Shown piece after piece: positions 36,962 through 48,813 of a DNA stretch of 64,000 nt. Positions within the stretch are counted from its first letter, which is position 1; each line of letters opens with the position of its first letter. The notes under the pieces were generated by a model that was given only the letters and a program-made list of their open reading frames with translations, ran no database searches and was not told where the DNA came from. A program made the position numbers and the translations under genes. This stretch comes from Poronia punctata. Its lineage: Eukaryota; Ascomycota; Sordariomycetes; Xylariales; Xylariaceae. Where the stretch lies: NCBI GenBank assembly GCA_022579005.1, contig MU401536.1:62001-126000 (forward strand), in the 5' to 3' direction.

Positions 36962-39900
36962 TTAGTCGTCCTCATCCGAGAAGACTTCCTCACCACGCTT
37001 CCGGCGGGCCATGCGGTCTAGAATTATCATGTTAGTCATCAGTCATAAATTGGAATATGCCACCACGCGAGTAAAACTTACCCTTCTTCTTTTTCCGCGC
37101 CTCAGAGCTGGTCAGCTTGGCCTTCTTCTTCGTCGAGACAATCTTGTTGCCCATGGCGTCGAACTTCTCTTCCTCGTCGTCATCACCAGCCTTTAGGCGA
37201 GGACCAGAGCCCTGGCCCTGCACCCAGTTGTGTCCTGAAGGCGTCATCTTACCGTCCATGACGGCCCAGACCTCCTCAGTCAGATCCTTGGTGAACTCGG
37301 CGCTGTGAGTAATGATAATGACACCACCCTCGAACTTCTTGAGCGCCTTGGACAGAGCACCCAGAGAGTCACGATCCAGATAGTTGGTGGGCTCATCGAG
37401 GACGATCAAATGGGGGCGTTGCCATGAGCAGGCAGCAAGCACAACCTTGACACGCTGACCACCAGACAGACCCTTCATGCGAGAGTGGGATACCAGCTCG
37501 GCGTCAAGGCCAAAGTTGGCGCAGTGTGACTCGATCTCCTTGCGGACCAGAGGACGGAACTGACCAGAAGCCAGGGCCTCTTTCATATCCACGTCGGCAA
37601 CCATCTTCTGGTGAGATCCGAGGAGCTCGGTACGGGGGAGCCAAGCATTGTCGGCAGTCATCATGGGTACCCAACGCTCGTTCTTCATGCCGACGTTCTC
37701 ACCAAGAGCGAATGAACACTCGTACTCGTAGCTGTTCTTGAACTTTCTGCGGCTGTTGATACCGATAACACGTCGCTGGGAGCCCTCAATCTTGAAGATC
37801 TTGTCCATGGCCTTCTCATCATCTTCAGTGATGATCTTGTTGGCACGGTCCATGGTCTCGCGATCTTCACCGGTCTGGAAACGCCATTGGATATACTCCG
37901 AAGGAGTCTTGTCCAAGTGGTTATCAATGTGGGCGAAAGCGTGCTGCTTGATGTAGGCGATACGGATGTTCTCGTGCTGGTAGATCTCACCCTGGGTAGG
38001 GATAAGCTCACCAGTAAGGACGTTGATGAGGGTTGACTTGCCGGCACCGTTGGGACCGATGACAGCGATACGAGAGCCGAGAGAGCACTGGAAAGTGATA
38101 TCCATGATCTGGGGCTTGGGTGTGCCGGGGTACTGGAAGCTCATCTTGGTGGCACGCAGAATGGCCTTGGCCTTGGTCTTGACACCCTCAAGGAAACCAG
38201 GCTCGGGGAAGCTGAACTCGATCTCGGATTCTCCAAGTTCGTAGTACGACTTGGCCGCAGGGTTCTTGCGGACGAACTCCTTCAGGTTACCCTTGTAACG
38301 CTTAAGCTTGAAGCGCTCGTAGTGGATAATGTACTGGGTGACATTGTCCAAGAAGCCACTGTCGTGGGAGACGATGATGGAAGTGCATGGCGAGTTGATG
38401 AGATAGTCCTCGAGCCACTTGACGTTCTTCACATCCAGATGGTTGGTAGGCTCGTCGAGAAGCAGAATATCAGGTGCCTCGAAGACAGCACGGCAAAGAG
38501 CCAACTTCATCTTCCAACCACCAGAGAGGGCGGAGATATCGCCAGCAATCATACCATCTGTGAAGCCGAATTCGTTGAGACGAGCCTCGACATCTTCCTT
38601 GGAAGTGGTTACGCCAGCCTCCTCCAGCTTCTTCATGGTCCAGTCGATGGTAGTCATTTCCGTATCAGCAGAGTCGAGATCGTGCTCAACGAAGACAGTC
38701 TTGACTTCGCTCTGCTTAGGGAACCCTTCAACCTGCTCGTTGTTGATGGCACGCATGAGCGTAGACTTGCCGGAACCGTTGGGACCGCAAAGACCGTAGC
38801 GGCGACCACGCTTGAGACGCAAATGTGTCTGGTTGAGCAGGATCTTGGCACCGTAGGCAAGCGAGAAAGTGCAGTTGCAAAGATCCTCACCATCGTCATC
38901 GTCTTCCTCCTCGGCGGCATCTTCCTCGATACCCGGGGAAGCCCGCTTACGGAGTCCGTCTACGACAGCTTCGGCGTCGGTTTCACCGACCAGAGCGGTA
39001 ACGAAGGGCTTGACGGCACCGGCCCAAACAGCGGACTCAACCTCCTTCTCGTCAACGAGTTGTCCACCGATAGCAGCGGCGTACTCGGCAACAGCGGAAA
39101 GCTTCTCAAGCACAGCAGCGTGCTTGGATGGCACGACAGCCTGAAGGTGGGCAAGGACAGTAGGGATGTCACCATCGTGGCGGACCTCAGGGATCTTGCC
39201 ATCCTTGATATCGCCGACGCGAATCAAAGTGTCCAAGGCCTGCTTGGTCTTATCACGAGCCTCAGGATCGGCCAGGGTCTCGAAGTTCTTCTGAAGACCG
39301 GGCATCATCTTGGGCAAGAAGGGGGCAACGATACTGGGATCGTCGACGAGCTTACACATGTTGTCAACGATGACAGCGGCCTTTCGCTTAATGGCAGTCT
39401 CACGCTCGGCAAGACCACGATCAAGTAGAGGAACCATAAGGGCAAGAGTAGGCTCGTGAACCTCAGTGACGAAGGTGGTGGCACCAAGCAAGTGAACAGT
39501 CTCGGGGACGTTCTCGGGCTTGGCGATACACTTGATAAGCTCCGGAATGAAGCGCTCGATATCTCGGTTGACAATCAACTCGCAAATCTTCTCCATGGTC
39601 TTGTAGGCACGCTCCTTGACCTCCTTCTTGGTGTCCCACATGGACTCGGAGATGACAGGAATGAGCTCGGGAACACGATAAGCCAGCTGAGCGGGGGCGG
39701 TGCGGACGAGAGTCTCAATGCAATCGAGAGCAGCCATCTTCTCAGGCCACTTCTGGGCAGTCAAGATTGAGTTGGTGATATGGGGCAGGATGGCCTTCAC
39801 ACCGTTGGGGTTGATAGCCTCAACAATGGCCACAACAGCAGCGGTAGCGGCATTCTTGACAGCGGTGATCTTGTCGCCGATGGCGGACAGGACGAGTGGT

Positions 39901-40663
39901 AGTAGGACGACGAGGTAAGGCTCGACGTGGGCCGATACCTCGGAGTGCTGAGCGATGGCCTGGATGGCATTGGCAGCCTTCTCGCGAGCCACGGCGTCCT
40001 TCTTGTTGGCTAGTTGTTTCTTGAGGGCTTCGACAGTCCTAGTTCAATAGCAATTAGTATTCGTTCTTAGATAAGTACAGCAAGGTATTAGTGACAAAAA
40101 GAGAATGTGGATATAGTGCATCGCCAATCCGGAAATTGCAAGCAGATCATCTCCCGGAATAATACCCAAAAAAGCTAGGCTGTACCGGTATCACCTGGCG
40201 ATAGCCAAAGTGTGCGGTATCAGCGACTTTTGGGGGGGGGGTATTTGGGTGCACATGAACGTGCCAAGCGGATTGGGTTAGAAGAGCAGATAGGTAGCCC
40301 TTCTGGCCCTCCCCGCCATGAGGTAAAACAAGCAGTGGGGGCACAAAATTCTGGCGGGGTCGGACGCGGACCTGAAATTTTATTTCAAAAGAGTAATAAA
40401 TGCAGGGTCCGGTGGGCTTGATCCAAAACCGAAGAGGCCAGAAGTTTATACAATCCAGAGCATAGCTTGCATTGTGGGAAAGGCTTGGGGCAGGATAACT
40501 GGAAAACTTACTTTGTGGGAGCCTCCTGGTCCTCAATAGGGCCGTTGATGAAAGAAGCCAGCGCAACGGTTGCGTCCTTGGTAGCGGCAGCATCCTTGGA
40601 GATGGTGAGCTTTCCCATCAGGTCGTCAAGGACCTTGATGGACTGAGCATTTTCGGAAGGCAT
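36962..40663 (-). CDS. tef3: Translation elongation factor 3 (eEF3), fungal ABC-F ATPase
   Basis: Three exons: 40512-40663, 37082-40038 and 36962-37017, giving 1054 residues, normal for the family. Order: N-terminal HEAT repeats (about 1-320), a bundle, then two ABC domains. ABC1 has [23 protein letters not shown] and [14 protein letters not shown]2 has [25 protein letters not shown] and [12 protein letters not shown]. Between the Walker A and signature motifs of ABC2 sits the chromodomain-like insertion (near [20 protein letters not shown]). The basic tail ends [17 protein letters not shown]. eEF3 is cytoplasmic, fungus-specific, and uses ATP to help release E-site tRNA and deliver aminoacyl-tRNA during elongation. 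Exon 1 encodes only 51 residues before a 473-nt intron; the last 19 codons are split off by a 64-nt intron. The codon bias is strong, as expected for high expression. Confidence 0.97.
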
Positions 40664-43600
40664 CTTGTCTGTTTATTTCGGGGGTATTCTTTTTTCTAGT
40701 TGTAGTTATTGCCGAGTATGCAACAACCTGGGAACCGCGGGTGGAATCCGAGGTCTGGAGGGATCTAGCGAAGTGAATCGTTTAATCCGACCGATCGTAG
40801 GTAGTAATGGAACCGGGGAAAAATCTAATGTCTTAGTGGTTCAGTCGTAAACGAAACGACAGAATAGCCACGCAGAGTTCGTTTGCTGACGGAGGAATCA
40901 GAAACGAACAAAAGTCTGCTCTATGTTGGCTTCTATGATCCAAGTAAGAGGAAAGACGAATATCTGAGTGGAGGAACTCAGTTCTATCTTTCAAACAAGG
41001 AGGGGAATATTGAGGAGTAAGAAAAAAAAGGGAGTGGTTAAGAGGAGAGTAGGAGGAGGGCGGGAAGGAGGGGTGAGGGCTGCGGGCTAGTTTATATTAT
41101 CGGGCAGTGGATGACCTTTGCCTCTGAAGGAGCAAAAAAAAAGTTAAATTTTTTTCCTTTCCTACCCTGCGTCTCACTTGTGTGCGATAAGATATCTTGT
41201 ATTCATGTACCCTCAAATGGAGGGCTGAATGGTTCAATGATTGGTCGACATCAATGGGAATTTTTCAATCCCACCTTGAAACTCTCTTATGGAGGGGCAA
41301 AATATCTAGTATTACAGATTCAGGTGGGATGGTGGGTTCCGTTGCCCTGGCGCATCGGCGGCCCCCCCAGTAGCACGCTATTTTGTCAGAGGCTAGAGAG
41401 AACGGGCTGTGGGGCATGGAGCAAATCAGCGCAACCAGATAGGGCCCGTAAATTGTGGGTACCGCCACTCTATTGTGTTGAAGTGTCCCTACGAGTATTG
41501 TTCATACTGAATTTTTGGCCACAAAACCACACACAACAGTGCAAACGCGCGGTTCAGGTGATGCTGTATATTTTGGACATTGTAGTCAATCTGTTACGAA
41601 CGTAAAAGCTGCTTCGATAGTTGTTATACTAGCTAGCCACGAGCATTTCATAAAATGAAGCTTCGAATTCCTTGAGCCCCTGGCGCGGGTGTCCAACAAC
41701 CTCCGAAAATCTATTTAGAGCCAGTCATGCCAGCGTCCGCTATTATCAAGATTTAATCGTCCGGTCAAAGAAGGCGGTGAGCCTACGGCTAGGCAGGTCC
41801 GTAGTTACACATTTGGTTTTCATTGCCCTGTCAGCGATCATTCGCCACAGTTTTGCCAAGTTGCAAAAAAATCCCCCGGCCTGCGCAATGGAATCCCCGC
41901 CAACTCCATATCCGGGCTTTGTCAAGGATCTATTCTGAGTGTGCAGGGGCCCAACAGGCTAACAACAGTCTGACTGCCTGCTTTTCTGGGGAAATTATCA
42001 AAGTAGGTTAGGCCCCTTGATTACTACGATCATCTAAGTCGGTACTTATTCATGTGATTAGAATGAGACAAAATGCTTGTTTGGTACCTGTCAGGGTTCA
42101 CTTCAAGTTGATATAATGAACATGTTGAAATGATCAGGGACTTTGAAGGCGTCGCCGGTTTTCAGGTAACGTCGCAGTATGTTGTATCGACACTCCAAAT
42201 TAGGTACCTACACATACAGCCTGCATGATCTTGGATGCAGGAATGATAATCATTATTCTACCAGGCAAAGGGTTCTGCTGGTTTTCTGGATACGATCATC
42301 CAGAAATAGTAGCCCAAGGCATCCATAATGGAACTCTGAAATGCGAACCCTTCTACAACGCATTGCCTGTGCAACCCCTGAGCGACGGACGGCACTGCCA
42401 GATTAGGGTCCCCTAACCTCCGAGCCACTTTTGACATTTTTATCCGTCGGGTCCAAGAACGCCACTGCAGTAGACTAACTTGGGCACTTATCCAGCTGAT
42501 TTTCTACCCGTAAGACTACATGTAGCTCACGACAGATAATAGATAAACCCCGAGTCATTCTCTATGTGGCGAAAGAACCATCCACAGCTCTCCTACTCGC
42601 GGAAATTAGTAACTGAGTATCAATAGCCACCGAACCTGGCCTCCGTAGTAGTACTTGTAGCAAGGTAGCGGTTAAGACAAACTATGCAAGTATGCTTGTT
42701 GTTACGGGAAGAGCCGTGGGACCTTTTGCCAAGAACACAATCGAACTTGGGGCCGATCTACCGTGACACGGACAGACACATCTCATCCCAGGAGCCAGAA
42801 GGGCGGCGGGACGACGAAGTCGAGAGATGCAAGATTCAGGTACACCCAGATTGGGTTACTTAAACTAAATAGGTACATACCAACCAACCTTCACAGACAT
42901 ACGTCCTGACCACTATGGCCGCCTTGATTTAATAGCTATTGTTCTGCATGCCTTGGGGAGACCCTCTCTGTTTCGGTAGATGGGCCTCCATGTTTCATCA
43001 AGATTTCATTCTTTGTCAGAGTCCGAGACTCGGTCCATCGGTTCTGCCTGTAGGGGGTATGTACTTTCCCTAGGTACCTAGACACCTAATCCTCTACGTG
43101 GCTCAGCTTTTGTGCACAGAAGACGGAGGTGCCAGTCATATTGTTCAGATGAGGAAAGCGCGTGCTACCCTAACCTTAGTACATACTTCGGTATGGTAGA
43201 TACTCCCTTCCTAGAAAAATAGAAGAGGGGCTTAAGAGTATGTAGGGGGAAAGATGTGGATGTGCGGATTACGAAAATTTTAGTTTTTTGGTACCAAGAT
43301 ACCTATAACTTTAAACACCATCTCATCGGTCTGGACCATAAATAACCCTTATTTACGATCAAGGAACTGCCGCCAAACGATGGACCTGGCACGTACACGT
43401 ACTCTGATCTTCCAGCCTCTGTCTACATGCAGAGGAATTTCGGAATGCCGCCCGCGGATTCATAAACACGTTCGAGCTGTCTGCAGCCAGCGCTAACAAA
43501 CGTATCTAGAAATAATCCAACATTTTGATGGGACTTTTGTAAGTACGAGCAGGTAGGTAATCAACTGATGCATTACAGCCCTGCTATCGCATTACCTTGG

Positions 43601-44025
43601 GTTGCCAATATGTTGTAACAACCGTTACTATAACAATACTCTGCATTTATTCAAGCCTGGGTATTATGCGTGGTGACAGAAAGTCGACACAAAGTCAGTT
43701 CTACATAATGGCGTATCCGTTTGCAGGCTGCGTCTGCCCTGTTGCTGCTCTGTCTTTGTTGTCAAGAGAGGTTAACTTTACAAAGACCAGCTGAATATGG
43801 CAACATGTGGTACATACTCTTTGTGGCTGCACTTTTCCTAGGCACCTATACTACGATGTACGGAGAAGAGGGAAAATCTAGGTTATAAGCTAGCAGGAGA
43901 CTATGCCCTGGTTTGAACACGGGGTTCAAGCCGATGTGACGCGCCCTATCCGTCCCTTGAACTAGGCTCTATAGGACTCGCATACCTGACCTCCCACTCC
44001 TATCCGCATCGGAGACGCACACACG
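40664..44025. other. Intergenic region between divergent eEF3 and the unassigned 1239-residue gene
   Basis: The two genes diverge, so both promoters lie here, with the likely eEF3 promoter near 41.0-41.1 kb. From 41.6 to 43.9 kb I see only short open frames, TAGGTAC-type repeats and no recognisable RNA. Confidence 0.5.
41020..41101 (-). promoter_or_regulatory. Likely eEF3 core promoter: TATA-like element and pyrimidine tract
   Basis: Read on the minus strand, GATAATATAAA (41101-41091) is followed by a long C+T-rich tract (about 41080-41020), some 360-440 bp before the eEF3 start codon. Strongly expressed fungal genes often have this arrangement, with transcription starting at or after the tract. 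The position fits eEF3, but no start site is known. Confidence 0.45.
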
Positions 44026-47000
44026 ATGGAGGCCGAAAAGAAAATCAAAGCGAAGAGGAGAGACGCGACGAAGAAATGGCTGAAATCAAACGCCTGGATA
44101 CCTCAGGACACCCATCCCGACTTGTTTGATATGTGCGAGGCGCTATCCGAAGCCTTCACCGACGTCGACGGTGTCTTCTTACAGCCACGGAACGAGGCCA
44201 AGGCCGCCGAAGCAGTGTACAAGAGTAAAGTCGCATCGGGACACCTGCCCCAAAAGGGGTCGGACACGGGCGACTGGGACTATGTGAGGTACTTGCCCGA
44301 GTGGACTGACCCGGACTACAAGGAAAACCTGATACATGAGCCGGAGCAAGACGTCCTACTCCGCAACACGGTCCGGGATGCCATATACAATCTGCGACCG
44401 GCCCTGCGCTTCGAGGACCAGATCAGAAACCCGACTCCCTATGCCATGCGGTTCGGAATCGCCCACGGCCGCCTCGATGGGCGCAGTCGGCTCAGCCCTA
44501 CGTGGTCGAGGACCCGCAACCCTTTCGACGATTTTGCTACTCAGGTGGACATGATGGACGGCGCTGAGCGGGCCGAGGCCGAGAGACGAACCCGCGAAGC
44601 CCATCAGAAGCCAGGCGCGGTCCCACCCCCCGGGGAGACCATCAGTCCACAGGTGGTGCAGGATATGCTATCCCAACGTGGCTTGTTGTCAAACGACGAA
44701 CTGGCAAAGTACATCGAGCAGAACGCTGCGAGGGAGGTAAGTCTGGATGAAGCAATACAACAGTTGGAGAAACACAACCCTCGGATCTTACAAGCACACC
44801 GCGCCTTTATCAACAACCTGCGAGAGGACCAGAGTTACCAGCGCATGCTCATGACCGGTATGACAACCGACGAGCTCATCACAACTGGTTGCCACATAAT
44901 CTCGGACGACGCAGTGATAGATTTAGATAATGATATCCACCCGTAAGCCGCCCGACGTCATAAACGGTCAACCTTTGTACATCAATTAACGACGTATGTC
45001 TGCAGATTGTTTGCTAGAGATCATTGGGACAGCTCTGCGTGGAGAGGAGACGGAAGCGATGTGCCCAAATACGTATACAATATTAACGGAGAGAGAGCAG
45101 AGTGGGTTGTTGTAGGTACTCCCTCTCTCCTTGCCGTCGTTGTATAAAATTATATACCACCATAAGCTGAATTGGGTGGTGGCTAATGACGGATATAGCC
45201 GACCAACGACGCGCTCTGGGAAGCCATGCAGCCCGGACTACGTCTGGCCTCGATGGTCCTAGAGAAGAAACATCCCCACATGGAGGCAATCTTTGATCTG
45301 AACACCAGGTTTCCCATCTCCCCGGATCAAGACAAGAGATCTCGCCGCCGCACAGCTTTTCTCACCGAGTACCGCTTGCATGAAGACATATACGCGCCTA
45401 CGACGTACACCGCCATACGGGAATTAAACGACCGATTCAAGTACGATTGGAAAGCAGAAACGATGAGGATCTTGCTAGACCACCTCGCGTTCGACATAGG
45501 ACCGTTTATGACACTGTCGGGAAGAGTTTCTAAGACGACTGGTATAGCGGAACTCGAGGAATCGTTTGGGAGCACCAACAGAATCGAAGAAAAGGATCCT
45601 GACAGCTGTCTGATCGTGATTACCATCGCGGGGGAGTGTCTGTGGCCGTTGTTAGTGCCGCAATACAGTGCAGCCGAGAAGTTGATGGCGTCCTTCTCCC
45701 TGGCCGAAACTATCCTCCACGAGCTAGGGGTACGTAAGATGAAATCTGACCCTGCCCGGCGTGATGCTATGCTCTAGCTAACATGGGATTTTCTACTTCC
45801 TACTAGCACGCCATCTGCATAGCACAGGCGACACTAACTGAGCAACCCTGGGCAGTCCCAGCCGGCCAGCCTCGCGAGGTGACGACGCTAGTGCAAAGCC
45901 TGGATGGCAAGTTATGGAACATGAAGAAAGAGTCGTTGCCCACAGAGCCGTATTTCAAGCATTTTGCCAATGCTGAACTCGGTTTCGACCTAGAGAGAGC
46001 ACTATGGGGCTTCACGACGAACGTCATGGTAGGGAGTACGAGATGGCAGGGCATGCCTCGTCATCTAGCACCCCAAGCTACCGCTTTCGCCGGCGTGGTG
46101 TCCAAGGTTACCCCTGACTTTCAGAGATACACTAAGACGACGACACCAAACATGGCGCCCCGGAAAACTCTACCTTTCCAGTATTTCGCCAGATTCTTCA
46201 GGAAGAGCTTCTGGGAAGATGAGTACCCGACTTACGGCGCCAGATCCATGCAGATCTTGCCGGATCAGCCGATCCCCAAAAACATCGTGACCAACATGGT
46301 CCCCAACACGTTACTAGGAAGTCGACTCTTTGGCGAAGACATGTGGCCGTTAATCGAGGCAGTCTACAAAATACTAGCCGAGACCCGGCAACACATACTC
46401 TCAGTCTACTTGGAGTCGGCCGTGGAGGAAAGCTTGAATGGGATGTCGGCCATCAAGGCTTGGATGGGCGAGACCAAATATTGGCGCGATGACCCATTCT
46501 CCTATTACCCACTACAGAAAGACATCGAGACTCTATGGAGACTATTGTCGAAGTGCGAACAAATAACGGCCGAAAGTTGGGCCGACGACCAACAGGCCGA
46601 GTATGAACGCTATCTGCAAAACCACATTTACCGCTTGGGCCCGCCCATGTCGTTGTCGGAGCGGCAGAATCACGTCAGGGCCGAGTGGGACGACAGCTAT
46701 CGCGTCGGTGGGAGGATAATGAAGGAGCTCGTGACAGTCCACAATGGGATGCAATATGATCTTGGTGCCCATCAATGCCTAGTCTTTACTCTTCTAACCT
46801 CGGCCGCTAGCACGCGTCGGGCCGCGTTCGAAAGACCACAGCTGTTCGGGCTCTATAACAATGAAAGCCCCGTAGTCGTCGTGGTCCGGCGACTCGAGCA
46901 ATTTCTAAAGGAAGCGAGGGATATAGAAGTCGCGCTGAACGAGATCAGCATGATGCCCCAAATATCCCACATCAAGTCGCACTATGAGACATGGCGGGAC

Positions 47001-47972
47001 CGTTTTAGGTATAACGCGGAGGAATACCAGTGGCTAAAGACACTCATGAACGACGAGGACTGGCTTCGTCCAGACGAAAAGGACGCCGTTTGGAAGGCTC
47101 AGTTCCGCCGAGTGCCCACCTGGAACTGGACGCCACTGTACAAACAATACGGGGAGATGGCCAAGCGCGAATACCGTCGCCTCGATCCGGCAGTCCGTAA
47201 AGTGTTGGACGAGTGTCTCTTTGCGCTCAGGAGCACAACACCGAGTGTCGAGTTTGCCTTGTTCGACGAGGTCCGCGTGATGCGCGATCTCGAGGTGACT
47301 TTGAGACCATTTGATATTTCCGATCCCACGGGCGATCATCAAGGGAACGGTGCGTCGATATTCAACTACAACAAACCAAAAGGGCCCATCAGTCCTTTAA
47401 TGTCTTACAAAACCCCCTCGGGGATTCCAGCAAGCAAAGTTACAGCACCAGGAGTCAGTCCTGCATCCAATAACCCTCCGGCCGAGTTTGGCGTGCCAGC
47501 ATCTATCGACTTGAAGACCACGCCCTTACGTCGCGTTCTTCCCACGGGCGGAGGTTCTCGAATCCAAAAGAAGCCGCGGACCCGTGCGAGGGATTCGCCG
47601 TACCTCAAATATAGCTCCCAATCACCATGGGCGAAGGCAAAAGCGGCTGATCTCTTCAAAGAAGGCCTGCCAAAGGCTTTTGCCGGCTTGTTGACGTTGT
47701 CTCCGCGGCAGAAACGGACACAATTACAGACCCAGCCACAGGTCCAATTACCGACCCGGACACAGGCAAATACACAGGCACAGCCACAGACACAGACACA
47801 GAGCCGTTTTCCCATCATGCCATTCCCAAACCCCTATGCGAACCGTATCGTATTAACTGCCGAAATAGAGGCATTCAAGGAAGCTAAGAGATTAGCTGAT
47901 CAAGCTGCTGGGAAAAGTAAGAAGGCTTCTGGCGTTTATAAGACGGCAAAACTATGGCGGGAGAAGAGATGA
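44026..47972 (+). CDS. Large uncharacterised fungal protein
   Basis: Exons 44026-44942, 45006-45111, 45199-45729 and 45807-47972 join in frame to 1239 residues. I do not recognise the family. The N-terminus is basic (MEAEKKIKAKRRDATKKW), with no signal peptide or membrane segment. The middle is rich in Trp, Tyr and charged residues, for example WRDDPFSYYPLQKDIETLWR and SHYETWRDRFRYNAEEYQW. It seems mostly alpha-helical with one conserved-looking helix pair around AHQCLVFTLLTSAASTRRAA. The last 250 residues are low-complexity: Pro/Ser-rich, then a Gln-Thr repeat near 47.71-47.80 kb, then a short Lys-rich helix ending WREKR. Intron donors are GTAAGC, GTAGGT and GTACGT; the second choice is the only one that keeps frame. 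It converges on the sirtuin gene. A nuclear or scaffold role would be a guess. Confidence 0.8.
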
Positions 47973-47998
47973 GATTTTGAAGATGGGAGGGTTTTTTT

Positions 47999-48029
<31 letters not shown>

Positions 48030-48589
48030 GGAAATTTTTTTTTAAATGGGGTTTTTTTGGTTTTGGTTTTGGAATGTTGTATTTGGGAAATACCCCGNNN
48101 NNNNNNNCCCCGCCCCCGCCCCCCCCCCCCCCCCCCGCCCCCCCCCCCCCCCCCCCCCCCCCCCCGCAAATGTAGATGTAAAGGGGGATGTTGAGGTTTT
48201 GCTTAGTCATGTTTGTATTTGGTCAGTACCTCGTTTTAATGTACTCGTATGAAGGACATGTATAGATAGATATTTCTTATATACTTATTTCTATTTCTTT
48301 AGAATTTCCCGGAACCGTTACAAAGCCAAGCGCCTGCCTGTCTTTTTAATATAGGCCCTTTTACATGACAGGTTGGTACGTATGTCGGTAATGATGCAAC
48401 TGGAACATGTCCGCAAAAGTGGAAATATAAGATCCGATCCGACATACCAACAACAACAAAAACATAACAACAACAGTCCAGATAAAAGCGAAGGGTATCT
48501 CGGAAAAAGCAAATACGCTGAATGTAATGTAATGCATGCATGCATGCATATTGTCATTGGTCATCCCTACCTACCTACCTAGCCCTTTC
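47973..48589. other. Assembly gap (10 N) inside homopolymer sequence, between convergent genes
   Basis: Ten N lie at 48098-48107. To the left are a T run, a long G run, a second T run and degenerate T/G sequence; to the right are long C runs broken by single G. This pattern looks like low-quality read ends either side of a gap rather than biology. The true length and sequence are unknown. The flanking genes end outside the affected bases. Confidence 0.85.
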
Positions 48590-48766
48590 CTATCCTGTTA
48601 CCCGACTTTGTTTTTTCGCCTTGGTTCTAGCCCTAGTCCTAGTTCTAGTCTTGGTCTTGGTCTTAGTCTTGGTCATTTTTTCCTCACCATCACCATCACC
48701 CTTCATCTGCCAAATATGATGATTGGCAGCAGCTTCCATATGTAACTGGCCAGAAGGACTGGGTGT

Positions 48767-48813
<47 letters not shown>

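Noticed and set aside
38322..39428. A 368-codon open frame antisense to eEF3
   Set aside because: It mirrors the strongly biased eEF3 coding strand. The translation has no domain, and such antisense frames are common in GC-biased highly expressed genes.
47884..48252. Gly- or Pro-rich frames around the N gap
   Set aside because: They are translations of homopolymers and N characters at an assembly gap.
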